From Mytilus galloprovincialis (lineage: Eukaryota > Mollusca > Bivalvia > Mytilida > Mytilidae): a stretch of DNA of 64,000 nucleotides. Every line of letters starts with the position of its first letter. Within the stretch, counting starts at the first letter, position 1. The DNA lies in NCBI RefSeq assembly GCF_965363235.1, contig NC_134840.1, forward strand, positions 90,346,416 through 90,410,415, in the 5' to 3' direction. Positions 46,310 through 56,450 of this stretch are shown in pieces. Both the position numbers and the translations under genes were made by a program. The notes under the pieces were generated by a model. That model made no database searches, was not told the origin of the DNA, and saw nothing but the letters and a program-made list of their open reading frames with translations.

Positions 46310-47904
46310 GTATGAGGGTTCTGCTCTGCCTGGGGAGCCAATTTTCGGAAACGAGTCATCTGAAAACGAGACAAAGCATCAGAAATTTGGTTGATATGAC
46401 CAGGTACATGTTTAGCACTAAAATGAAAATTAAACTGAGCTGCACACCATGTTAATTGACGCATAAGTTTCATAATTTCTAAACATTTAGAGCGTCCCTT
46501 TCTAACAATAGCAACAGTAGCTTCATTATCACACCAAAATAATATCTTTTTACAGGGCCAGAGGTGGCCCCATAACAATGCTGCTACTACAATAGGGTAT
46601 AACTCAAAGAACGCCATAGACGAATTGTCAGTTAAAGTAGGTAAATTAACAGGCCAATAAGAAGAGAACCATTTGCCTTGAAAATATCCCCCAAAGCCTA
46701 TTGTAGAAGCAGCATCTGTATACAATTCAAAGTCATAACTGGATGTGAAATAACAATCATGAAACATAGTAATACCATTCCAGTTTGACAAAAATCTTAA
46801 CCAAAATTCTAAATCTACCTTACATTCTTTAGTTAAATGTACAAATTCATTTAAATGTTTAACAGTAGTTGACAAATTAATAAGGTATGACAAAAAAGAT
46901 CTGCCAGGTAAAATAACTCTTGTGGCAAAATTAAAATGTCCCAACAACTGTAATAACTGTCTCTTTGTACAAGATGATTTTGACAACAATTTGGAAATAA
47001 ACTCACATATTCTCTGTACTTTAATATTTGGAAGTCTTGCTTCCATTTTGTTTGAATCTAAAATAATACCTAAATACTCTAGACAAGTAACTGGTCCTTC
47101 AGTCTTGTGTTTGGCTATAGGAATATTTAAACGTTTAAAAATTGTCATCATTATAGCCATACTTCTTTCACCATCTTCACTTGGGTGATCAATAGTAAGA
47201 AAATCATCAAGTAGATGTAAAATGTTCTTAATCTTATAATTTTTCTCTGCAATATGGCAAATTGCTTGTGATATGGTGTCGAAAATTTTAGGACTAGACC
47301 GACAGCCAAAAGTTAATCTTACATAATAATAATAAAAAGACTGCCATTTGAAGCAAAATAAAGGCCACTGGGATGGCAAGTAAGGACAAATTTTGAACGC
47401 ATCTGAGATGTCGTATTTACAAAGTGTACTGTTTCTACCTAATTTTAGAATAATTCTTATAGCATCATCAATTTTAACATAAGACATGGAACATTCTTCT
47501 TTATCAATCATTTCATTAATACTTAGAAAGTTGTCATTGTCATGTGGAGATGAAAGATCTAAAATCAAACGTTTCTTCCCAGAATATTTTCCTTCAGCAA
47601 CCCCAAGTGGACTAACTCTATAATTTGCAAAAGGTAAGGACTGAAAAGGTCCATGTACAAAACCTTTTTGGCATTCATTTTTAATTAACTCTGATACAAC
47701 TTTAACCTGAGACCTTGCAGAAAAATTATTTTTACACTCTTTAGATTCTGAAATATCCCCTTGAACTAAACAATCAAAACCCTGTCTCAGGCCATTACAT
47801 AGATATAATACAAAATTTCTATCCGGATGTGATGATAACTCTTCCTCCAATTTATCAACATTTATTGGTGTTGAAGCTTCACACGAGAAATTTTCCTTGG
47901 ATAG
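46276..47904 (-). CDS. Reverse transcriptase-RNase H of the Ngaro-like element
   Basis: Open frame of 542 codons starting right after the gag stop. The first usable non-ATG start would be TTG at 47850, so translation probably comes by readthrough from gag. Counting from that TTG, RT motifs are KYDISDAF (catalytic Asp147) and LLDDF (213-217), the DIRS-order form of YxDD. RNase H follows with LYTDAAS (Asp379), FFELYP (Glu416), FWCDNEA (Asp441) and ISDALSR (Asp491). The tail FRKLAPQAEQ is typical of Ngaro/DIRS polymerases. There is no methyltransferase domain. It makes and matures the DNA copy of the element's RNA. All catalytic residues are intact. Confidence 0.93.
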   Translation of the reverse strand, partial: LSKENFSCEASTPINVDKLEEELSSHPDRNFVLYLCNGLRQGFDCLVQGDISESKECKNNFSARSQVKVVSELIKNECQKGFVHGPFQSLPFANYRVSPLGVAEGKYSGKKRLILDLSSPHDNDNFLSINEMIDKEECSMSYVKIDDAIRIILKLGRNSTLCKYDISDAFKICPYLPSQWPLFCFKWQSFYYYYVRLTFGCRSSPKIFDTISQAICHIAEKNYKIKNILHLLDDFLTIDHPSEDGERSMAIMMTIFKRLNIPIAKHKTEGPVTCLEYLGIILDSNKMEARLPNIKVQRICEFISKLLSKSSCTKRQLLQLLGHFNFATRVILPGRSFLSYLINLSTTVKHLNEFVHLTKECKVDLEFWLRFLSNWNGITMFHDCYFTSSYDFELYTDAASTIGFGGYFQGKWFSSYWPVNLPTLTDNSSMAFFELYPIVVAALLWGHLWPCKKILFWCDNEATVAIVRKGRSKCLEIMKLMRQLTWCAAQFNFHFSAKHVPGHINQISDALSRFQMTRFRKLAPQAEQNPHTCPSVSEVMWS

Positions 47905-47907
47905 TCA
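47902..47907 (-). promoter_or_regulatory. Probable stop-codon readthrough site TGA-CTA between gag and RT
   Basis: The gag frame ends at TGA (47907-47905), and the RT frame continues in the same phase with CTA (47904-47902) and 54 further bases before the first possible start codon, with no in-frame ATG in between. UGA followed by CUA is an established leaky termination context in some viral and animal mRNAs. Readthrough would give a gag-RT fusion of about 1,020 residues. This is an inference from frame and context. Confidence 0.6.
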
Positions 47908-49344
47908 TCCTGAATTTTGTTTCTCTGGTTTATTCTTAGAGGACATAGAAGATGTTGAAGAATGAACAGGCACATTAGATTTCCTACAGGTTGCGGCACC
48001 ATGGCCTGTTGCACGACATTTTGTACACTGATGGAGTAGATAACACACTTTCCTATAACAACCTTTGGGGTTATTGAAATTATTGCACATTTCCAGACCT
48101 TCATGAAATACTCTTGAACGACCTTGCTTGTCTACCGATTGTAGGTTACTAGATGAAGATGATCTTGAAGACGGACTTTCAACCTGGACTGAAGATTGCA
48201 ATGGGCAGTATTGTGTAGCATGATCAATTAAATTACAGATTTTACACACATTTACTGAGGATCCTGCTGTAATTAATGAAAGGATATCACGGTCGCGGAG
48301 ACTCCAATCGACTTTAACACGTTTCTCTCTCAAAAGAGCTGCAGCTTTAGCAGAAAATATTTTATGGTAATCATAAAATTTTAGGCCATGGAAATTATGG
48401 ATGTTAATTATGTCGGCTTCATAAGCATCTAGTTCCTCCCTACGTTCTGGATATGCATTACACATAATTCTTTTGAATTTCCCAAAAGCTTGGATGAATT
48501 CTTGGATGGAAAGATGCCTATTTAATCTCGGATCGGGTTTGTTGGCCATGTTTACGTGTAACCCATCGGCAATTATTGAATGGGTCAGAGGAGCTTCAAA
48601 ATTAGGAATGAGGAGAGTACCTAAATTAACGTCCTTACCCTCAATTATATTCCTCTGTACTGATGGTGCCACAATATCTACGTTGGAGTATGAATCCGAT
48701 CGCACACCTGTTGTACCCGGTGTAATGGACGAGTATCCTAATGAGGGTGGTGTTAGCCGGCTTTGTATGGCTCCATTCCCGATGAGTGGTGCGTCCTCTG
48801 TGTTTCTGTTGTGGTACCACTGAGCGAGATCAAATTTCTTGGAAGTACTGATTTCTGAGCATTTTTGATTAGCAATAAGGCTAACTGTTTGTTGGAGACC
48901 GGATGCGCATTGTGCGACGGACTGCGAAACAATGCTGAAGGACTGCATGATTGCAGCCATGTTGTTGCCACCGACGCTGTCGAAATGTGCACTTCCGGTT
49001 GCTTCATTGCTCCGCGAACTACTTTCATCAGCTGTTGGATTACGCAATTCGTCGATCACATTTGCGGAACTGTCTGGGGCACTCGCTGAGGCTAAAGGAT
49101 TCGGTACGGCGCGTTCTGGATCACTAACTTCCTCGGTCTGGGCAATAATAGCATTACCAATCTGGCGATCTTTATTTTCCAAATAAAATTGTTTAAGAAC
49201 ACTCTTAGCAATATTCTTGGGTACAACAATCCCCAGCTGCTGTAATTTTATCCTCAGTTGCTGTGACGTCCAATTGTCTGGGTTATTTAGGTCCAAATGT
49301 CTATTTGAATACGGCTGATTCCTTGAATTACGTCTGGAAGCCAT
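47905..49344 (-). CDS. Gag-like protein of the Ngaro-like element
   Basis: 479 residues from the ATG at 49344. It is expected to bind element RNA and form the particle. Residues about 24-56 (WTSQQLRIKLQQLGIVVPKN and the following helix) resemble a SAP nucleic-acid-binding motif. The middle is Ser-rich and variable. Residues 262-360 hold a helical segment (RHLSIQEFIQAFGKFKRIM). The C terminus carries three zinc-binding clusters: CCHC C367-C370-H375-C380, CCCH C420-C429-C434-H438, and CCHC C440-C443-H448-C453. The last codons are followed by TGA-CTA and the RT frame in the same phase. The gag role is inferred from position and zinc knuckles. Confidence 0.88.
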   Translation of the reverse strand: MASRRNSRNQPYSNRHLDLNNPDNWTSQQLRIKLQQLGIVVPKNIAKSVLKQFYLENKDRQIGNAIIAQTEEVSDPERAVPNPLASASAPDSSANVIDELRNPTADESSSRSNEATGSAHFDSVGGNNMAAIMQSFSIVSQSVAQCASGLQQTVSLIANQKCSEISTSKKFDLAQWYHNRNTEDAPLIGNGAIQSRLTPPSLGYSSITPGTTGVRSDSYSNVDIVAPSVQRNIIEGKDVNLGTLLIPNFEAPLTHSIIADGLHVNMANKPDPRLNRHLSIQEFIQAFGKFKRIMCNAYPERREELDAYEADIINIHNFHGLKFYDYHKIFSAKAAALLREKRVKVDWSLRDRDILSLITAGSSVNVCKICNLIDHATQYCPLQSSVQVESPSSRSSSSSNLQSVDKQGRSRVFHEGLEMCNNFNNPKGCYRKVCYLLHQCTKCRATGHGAATCRKSNVPVHSSTSSMSSKNKPEKQNSG

Positions 49345-49603
49345 AATTATAAAGTTCAGTATATTTGTATTTACGGGAGAGTTCTTTCAAATTGCTGTAC
49401 AGTACGTGAACGGAATGTTAAATTTTCAACAATATTAAAACACTAAGTTCCTTTTAGTAAAATAATCGCAACGATCCAAAAGAAAGATAATAAGCAGTGT
49501 AGTTCGTACTCACATATATATGAAGATAAACACAAATGTCCAATTGCAATATTGCAATAATATACGGATATTAACACCTAGTTAATATTATGGTTAAAAA
49601 CGA

Positions 49604-49856
49604 TATTTTGTAACTTTATGACAACTTATGTTTGACTTTCCCTGTCAGCAGCAAAACTCAAAATGACCAACTACCTAGCATCCTTGTGAAATTTGAGAAT
49701 GGAATGTATTACTCCTTGCCTTATAACCAAATAAGGAGTGATCATGTAGACTGTAGTCCAGGGGATTATCAGTACCAAAACCTGTGCTACACCCATGCAG
49801 ATTATGATGTCATTAAATAAACAGCGCTTATATTTACATAATATAAGCTTCTATTT
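49604..49856 (-). repeat. Split direct repeat A1 (5' end of the element)
   Basis: Identical by eye to 43958-44210. The outer end CTATTT at 49851-49856 meets flanking TATTGAAG. Together with the left outer junction this defines a TTT crossover core. The 259 bases between A1 and the gag ATG (49345-49603) probably form the 5' leader. Confidence 0.9.
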
Positions 49857-49955
49857 TATTGAAGTAGAAACACTATATCTCAATAATTTCTATAAATTCA
49901 TGTATTCTTTGTAGTGTGCAAATCACTAATTTCTGAACTTTATTTTTGTTTGCAG

Positions 49956-49993
49956 GTGACATAGAATTACAAAGTTCTGTTGGGATCATACAG
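49956..49993 (+). CDS. Candidate 38-nt micro-exon
   Basis: A textbook acceptor (TTATTTTTGTTTGCAG ending 49955) and donor (CAG/GTAAGG at 49994) enclose 38 bases. Only one of three frames is open, reading DIELQSSVGIIQ after two bases of a split codon. The splice signals are among the best in the window. If real, it belongs to a plus-strand gene with large introns, and the Ngaro-like element inserted 99 bp upstream in its intron. The product is not recognised, and a chance arrangement cannot be excluded without transcripts. Confidence 0.4.
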
Positions 49994-52900
49994 GTAAGGT
50001 CTAGCGCTGTAGAGATGAATATCTACATCGTTTGACTTTACATAAACAGCGAAATACTAATAATCGCTGGATCAGAGATCTAAAGCATTTTAGTCTGCAG
50101 TGCTTGACTTTGTATCTACAGCGCAGCACCTTTTATCTCCAGAACTGTTCTTTACACCTTTAGCGCTTGTATTTCATTTTGAAAAACGACAATTCTATAA
50201 TTGAGACCATTCGTAAAAATGTCAGGAAAGTTGCCGAAACATCACTTTGAATGATTCCAAAATTGTTATATGCTTTAGCAAAATTTCAACGATATAAGCA
50301 AAAAAAATAAAGTTTGCGATACTGCATCCCTTCCTGGTGAAGACAAAAGACAAGCATTGTCGATTTCTAAAGAGTAATTTCGAATAATTTGGAAATAAGT
50401 TGAAAATGACCGAGATCAACATCGCAGATTTGACCTCCTTCATTGTCAACTTAGTTGAAAATACTTCAAACGCAAATCAGCACTTTCGGGAATTGCGAAT
50501 TATGTGTAAACATGTACATGTATGTTCATTTTTTAATAATGTTTACTATTATTTAAATTTCTAGTTTGAAAAAAAAAACACCACTTTCATTTCTAATAAT
50601 AGTACTTCAATTCTAAATGAAAAATCCTTTTAGTATTTTTTTTAATGAAAGTTTGATAAGGACATTATAATGAGACTGAACTAAATTACACTGAACGTGA
50701 AAAGGGGAATTTAATGATATGCATCAGTTTAATAACATTAAAAATGTGTTTTAATTCTAAAGTTTTATATTTCCTTAAATACTCATAAAAATGTAAATGG
50801 TAACATATATTAACTTATATATGCAGTTGTCTTATCTCTCACAAAAGTTTTCTTTTAAGCGTGAAACGCACTTAAAAAACGATCATGTTGATCAACCCAG
50901 ATAGCATTATTATCATATACATCCTATACCTGTTAGATTTATGTTGCAATGATTACACACACAAATATATTTAATAGATACTTCAAAGTCAAAACATACA
51001 TTTATGTTGTAATTTCTACCTGAACATTTAATAAATACGTGAATGAAAACAAAAAAAATGCAATGTTTCGCAAATATTTACATTCGTTTAATGACACCTT
51101 GCCAAAAATGGTTGTAACTTGACAATGTACACCCTGTTTAGGAACTTTGAATGAAAAATCATTTTACGCCGACTATAATAATGTTGGTGCAATAAAATGA
51201 CAATCATAAACATAAAATTAAAATATTGTAAGAACAGTATTTTAAAATTTTATAAATATGCAATTCTGAAAGCTGTTATGAAAAAAAGTCCAGTTTGTTT
51301 TATATTTCACAAAAGATTATTTGGATGAATTAAGTGTTATGTGTATGAGATAAGCCAACAAATATATTTAACAAGACAGTGAGACACTTAGTGATCATAT
51401 CAAACTTATTATTTATTGCATGAGGTCTTGATCAAAGATATTGTAAATATATTTCTCATAAGCTTGCATTTCGCCGTGAAGATACCTTTCTTCAGCTCAG
51501 TCCTACTTTAATTGCAAACAATCTGTAGCTGGGAGTTTGTTTTACATTGAAGTCAGTGTATATTTTTGTATAGAAATGTAAAATAAACAACAAAGAAATA
51601 GAAGAAATAAACTTGCTTAATTACTTATATTTCGGTACCCACACTTAAAGAATTAGATTTTGAATTTCGTGAATACATAAACATAAGGTTGACATAAAAG
51701 TAATTGTCTAGTAATTGACAACTGTATATGCTTGCGTGCAAAATATCTGATCTTTTCAAAACAATTTTGAATAATCACTAAGTTGTATTAAAATAGGTTT
51801 GCGGAATTTCATTTGTGGTGTTCCATCAATATGACAATCCTTATCCCTAAAAGACCTTTCGTATATTCTGTTCCTGAGTCTTATAATCCTTCAATGTATA
51901 TGGAAATATAATACGGTTCTTAACTCGTCTTTAAACAAAGCAATACGCGTTTTGTCAAATTACCAACCTATATATGACAGTAGAAAATGACTAAGATGTG
52001 ATTTAATGTTGTGAATTCTTTGATATGCACTTTAATTTGACTGGAAAATTGGTGGTCATTTGACGGTCAAGGTTCCACTCATTCGTTTTCATACCTATTG
52101 AATTACTTTTTAAATTACTATTTATTGTTCAAATAACAAAACAAAGGTTTAGGAAAATCGCATTAAGGTTTTCCATGGTATCATTTGATAAAAAAAGATT
52201 TACAAAGTATATGGTATAGTTTTCATTGATTCACACTTTTTGTGTGAAATTTAACACTGTATGACAGTTAACACCCTATTTAATGATTGAAACAGATCGA
52301 AATATACAAAATGCGGACAAACTTCAACGGTTAAGGTTTTATATATTCTGTGTACCTCTTTTTCTTAGTTTAGTTTCATAGGTTTAAACTTTAAGTGAAC
52401 AAAACCGCTATATTAAATGTTTATATAATGATACATTAATCAAAACATTAATTCTGAACATATAAACTAAGATATAAGGTAAAACTATGTACGATATCTA
52501 CATTAGATACTGTTATTTTGATAATATACTTGATATACTTGAAGAAAAGAGTAGTCGTTTAAATATCTTCACAGCAGATCTGAGTTGTTTAATATTTCAT
52601 ACAAATGTATTGACTGGCTAGATGTGGTTTGTACATTCATGTAAAGAGGGGAGGGGGGAGGGGGTAGAAATTTCTGTCAGTTACATTATAACAATATTGA
52701 GAAGATATAGATGACCATGCCAACTGTACGAACAAACAAAAGAGAAACTTGATGACGGAAACGTCAAAACACAGAGAATTGTTGTGCCATTTAAAAAACA
52801 GAAAATGGCATAAAGATACAGTTGAAACAGTAGTAATGTGTTCCAGAACATGAAATCTCAAATGCAATAAACCTACAGACAAAAAAATAGCTAAACAAGG

Positions 52901-53059
52901 AAATACCACTGTAGTCAACTTTTTAATAGTGCTGTGCATCAAGGAAGATATATCATGAACTGTGGGACAACATCACGCAGTGCAGAAATATACATTTTAC
53001 ACCAAGCTATATATTGACTAAAAATAGATAAGTGGCTAAACAAATCACAAATCAGTTAC
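49994..53059. other. Intergenic or intronic, no gene seen
   Basis: AT-rich. A G-rich tract (GGGGAGGGGGGAGGGGG) occurs around 52648-52664. The minus frame at 52637-52942 lacks a recognisable domain. Confidence 0.4.
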
Positions 53060-53575
53060 CGAAAAGAAACAAAGTAGTCTAGTATGATAGACTACATCAC
53101 AAAATCAGTTACCAGAACAAAACAGAATAGTCTCTGATCAGTTAGTTGCACGAAACAGAGTAGTTTATAGCTGAACATATCACAAATCAGTTACCAAAAC
53201 GAGACAGAGTAAGTAGTCTGACAGAAAACATCACAAAATCAGTTATCAGATAGAAACAGAGTTGTCTATGACAGAACACATTACACAATCCGTTACAAGA
53301 TAGACACAGAGTAGTCTATGACAGAACACATTACACAATCCGTTACCAGATGGACACAGAGTAGTCTATGACAGAACACATCACACAATCCGTTACCAGA
53401 TAGACACAGAGTAGTCTGACAGAACACATCACATAATCCGTTACCAGATAGACACAGAGTAGTCTATGACAGAACACATCACACAATCCGTTACCAAATA
53501 GACACAGAGTAGTCTATGACAGAACACATCACAAATTCCATTACTAGAAAGAAACAGAGTAGTCTATGTCGTAGT
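53060..53575. repeat. Minisatellite, 50-bp units
   Basis: AGTCTATGACAGAACACATC, then ACACAATCCGTTACCAGATA and GACACAGAGT, repeats every 50 bp. GTAGTCTATG occurs at 53311 and 53361, for example. About ten units are present. Outer units are more diverged (AAATCAGTTACCAGAACAAA), inner ones nearly identical, as expected when an array grows from its middle. Confidence 0.9.
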
Positions 53576-53659
53576 GAGACTAGTCAGTCTAGTCGTGTTA
53601 TAGACAATGCGTGGTACAGTTGTGCTGTTTTTGTGTGATGTCCTATGCTGTTTTACGTG

Positions 53660-53945
53660 TTCGTTTTTATTCTATGGTTGGTTATTCAGCACCTCGGTGT
53701 TGACATTGTCATTTTTTTAATAAATATACTGTTTGCAAAATTAAAAATTATTATAAATACTAAGGATTTTCTTATCCAAGACATAAATAACCTTAGCCGT
53801 ATTTGGCACAACTCTTTGGAATTCTGGGTCATCAATGCTCTTCAACTTTATACTTGTTTGGCTTTCTGACTTTTTTTAACTGAGCGTCACTGATGAGTCT
53901 TATGTAGATGAAACGCACGTTTGGCTAATTAAATCATAATGCTGG
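53660..53945 (+). repeat. Dispersed repeat family B, near-complete copy
   Basis: CAGCACCTCGGTGTTGACAT, CTAAGGATTTTCTTATCCAA, CCGTATTTGGCACAACTC, TCAATGCTCTTCAACTTTAT, CACTGATGAGTCTTATGTAG and GAAACGCACGTTTGGC occur in the same order as at 31860-32190. Confidence 0.85.
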
Positions 53946-54385
53946 TTCCTTTTTGCATGTCGAAATGTATTATTGTATTGTTTATTTGTGTCTTCCTCTG
54001 TCCCGAATCTTGAATGTATTTGTACTGCAGTCCTGTCATGTAATGTTGTCCTTTTAGTGTTATATTTAAGATTACCATTAAAGCGCGTGGTTTTGCTAGC
54101 CACAATACCAGGTTTAACCCACCATTTTTTTCTTAAAATGTCATGTAACAAGTCAGTCTATTGTGTCGTAGTTCTCTTATATTTGATGTGTTTCCCTCAG
54201 ATTTAGTTTGTAACCCGGATTAGTTTTTTTCTCAATCGATTTATGAATTTCGAACAGCGCTGTACTACTGTTGCCTTTTTTATATAGTTAATGTGTTTCC
54301 CTCGGTTTTAGTTTGTAACCCTGATTTGTTTTCTCTCAACCGAGTTATGACTTTAGAACAGCGGTATACTACTGTTGTCTGTATC
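53946..54385 (+). repeat. Dispersed repeat family C, with its end in two tandem copies
   Basis: The left part includes CCAGGTTTAACCCACCATTT. The end unit (TGTGTTTCCCTCAGATTTAG, CTCAATCGATTTATGAATTT, ACTACTGTTGCC) occurs at 54185-54282 and again at 54290-54385, about 105 bp apart. Confidence 0.8.
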
Positions 54386-54387
54386 CA

Positions 54388-54420
54388 TGACAGAGCACAT
54401 CACAGAATCAGTTACCAGAA
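54388..54420. repeat. Orphan unit of the 50-bp minisatellite
   Basis: CATGACAGAGCACATCACAG followed by AATCAGTTACCAGAA matches the 50-bp array ending near 53575. The array was therefore split by about 800 bp of family B and C sequence, or this is a dispersed unit. Confidence 0.7.
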
Positions 54421-55591
54421 ATACTCTTTGGCACTAAATTGGTTAATCTGCCAGCAACTCTTTGAGGGGTATGAATGTGACCTGTTGCAAAACAAAACTT
54501 CTACTCCTATCCAACATAACATTTCACTTAAATGGCAGTTCAAATTTACCATTCTTTATCCATGTCACATCTTGCAGAACCGGTTATCAATAGTTCATTG
54601 CTAAATGTGTTGAATATCATAGAAAACTGTCCAAGACTGGACGCTAAGCAATCAATAGGCAATCATATAACTTAGTACGTTTGAAGTTAAAACAAAATGT
54701 AAGAAAAATTAATTGTGTTATCTAAGACTTTATTTTTGTACTTGCACCAAACATATCTATCAGAGAAGTTCAATTCTTGAGCGACAACATTTTTTTGTTT
54801 ATCCTTTTGTGTAAGTACTTGCCGTGTCTTGTCTCATAAATTCTATATGTGTCAAAGCATGAATACAATTCTTGCAACTCTATTAAACGAATTGACGATT
54901 TAATTGAAGTTTTACTTTTCTATATTGTTAATTCAATAAACTAAAGAAATAGAAATTGAAAAAAGGTTAATTATGATGCAACACTTCAGTTGGAAAATAA
55001 CCAACGTCTATAAATACGATAGGTGATTTATGCAACTGAATTGTTCATTCAAATTAATAGTGACATATCATGCAAGGAGGTAATTGTGGTGTTTGCGTTC
55101 ATTTCTCTATTGCACTTTAACGTGCAAAAAATTGAAAATTACTTTAATTGCTAAACTGGTAATTTTGTCATGTTAACACTTTAACCATCCCTTTTGTTGT
55201 AATATATCTAAAACTGACATTTTAGTTTAGAGAAGGCAGACATGTCGACGTTTTCATTATATGGTTTAATCTGATAGATTTGTTTGTTGCAACATGCAAT
55301 TATATGATAACAGGGAAAAACTGTTTACTTATAACAGAAAAAATAAGTTAACTTTAATGGATTTTTTTTTATATAATTTAAATGAAATTACCCTAACCGT
55401 TTACTTGAGTTAATTTTGTGTTATTAGACCGATTTTATTCAATGTAATATAAGTACATTATTTACATTTTAGTAAATTCTTTCCTTACAGATTGATCAGA
55501 ACAAAACGTACATAGACCGCCAAACGAAACAAACAGGAACGTGAAATAAAAAAAGTTAAAAGAAAATAACATTAAATTATTATAGAATAAT
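54421..55591. other. Intergenic, no gene seen
   Basis: AT-rich; no coding frame or recognised repeat. Confidence 0.45.
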
Positions 55592-55705
55592 TGGCCTTTT
55601 TAACTCAATTGGATTCGAGCGTCACTGATGAGTCTTTTGTAGACACAACTCGTGTCTGGCATAAATACAAAATGTAATCCTGGTATCTATGATGAGCTTA
55701 TTCAT
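55592..55705 (+). repeat. Dispersed repeat family B, 3' end only
   Basis: GGCCTTTTTAACTCAATTGG, GTCACTGATGAGTCTTTTGT, GTGTCTGGCATAAATAC and AATCCTGGTATCTATGATGA match the end of the unit at 32110-32200. Confidence 0.8.
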
Positions 55706-55730
55706 CATGTCAACTGAGACCAAAAGTAAA

Positions 55731-56450
55731 CAAGAGTGCATACGCTGAAATGTCTCACCTGTTTTACTTAGGATTGCAGTCATGCTAAAATTCTGTTATA
55801 TGAAGGTTTTACAACGTAAACCTAACAATCTCATTGATCCATAAAAGTGATGACTATGTCAGACATACATGTACACCTAGCAATCATTCCATACACCAAA
55901 TATAGTGGTCCCATCACTTATAGTACTCAAGAAACAATCATGTAAACAACAAAATATTAACATAGGCCAATGAACCATTAAAATGAGGTCAAGGTAATAT
56001 CAACCTACCAGACAGACATGTACACCTTACAATCATTACTATACAGAATATAGCTGACCTGTTCTTTGTAGTAACTAGTTCGTGTTAGGTGAAACCTGAT
56101 AGACAGACATGTACACCTTACAATCATTATAATTCAAATTCTATACATGAAATAAAGATGACCTATTTTTAATGGTATAGATATAAGACTTGAACACAAA
56201 AACCTTACCTATATCACTGATCCAGGAAATGAGGTTGAGGTCAAGGTTGAGGTCAAGTAAACTTTTTCCGATAGACATGTAGACCTTGTAAGGATCCCAT
56301 TTAGCAAATATAACTATCCCACTATTCATGACAATTTTTTTTTAAATTCTAAGCAAGGAAATGAGTTGAAGGACAATAGAAATGTGATAGGTAGAACCTT
56401 TGTAATATAAGCCATCTGCATACAAGGCATCCCACTCATCTTCCCTAATT
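55731..56450 (+). repeat. Second copy of the 150-bp-core dispersed element, truncated
   Basis: It starts CAAGAGTGCATACGCTGAAA as at 22185. Core phrases AATGAGGTCAAGGT and GACATGTACACCTTACAATC recur (55983, 56031, 56109, 56227). The CCG run and terminal hairpin are missing, so the 3' end is lost. Confidence 0.8.

Larger units (their letters stand above)
43079..49856 (-). mobile_element. Apparently intact Ngaro-like (DIRS-order) retrotransposon
   Basis: Read on the minus strand the order is A1 (49856-49604), gag-like ORF, RT-RNase H ORF, tyrosine recombinase ORF, B1 (44997-44208), A2 (44210-43958), an 89-bp spacer, then B2 (43868-43079). A1-ORFs-B1-A2-B2 is the split direct repeat layout of PAT and Ngaro elements, not the inverted ends of DIRS1. 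There is no methyltransferase domain after RNase H, which favours Ngaro over PAT/DIRS1. A and B copies are nearly identical, and all three ORFs are open, so insertion was recent. Replication is expected through a circular intermediate joined by the recombinase, without integrase or long target duplications. Confidence 0.9.

Noticed and set aside
46922-49186. Plus-strand frames opposite the gag and RT ORFs
   Set aside because: They are antisense shadows of the retrotransposon genes, which carry the recognisable motifs.
52648-52664. G-quadruplex
   Set aside because: Three long G runs with single-base loops; a fourth separate run is missing, and no gene is nearby to give it meaning.
53060-53575. 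CRISPR-like array with 50-bp period
   Set aside because: The whole 50-bp unit repeats, with no unique spacers.
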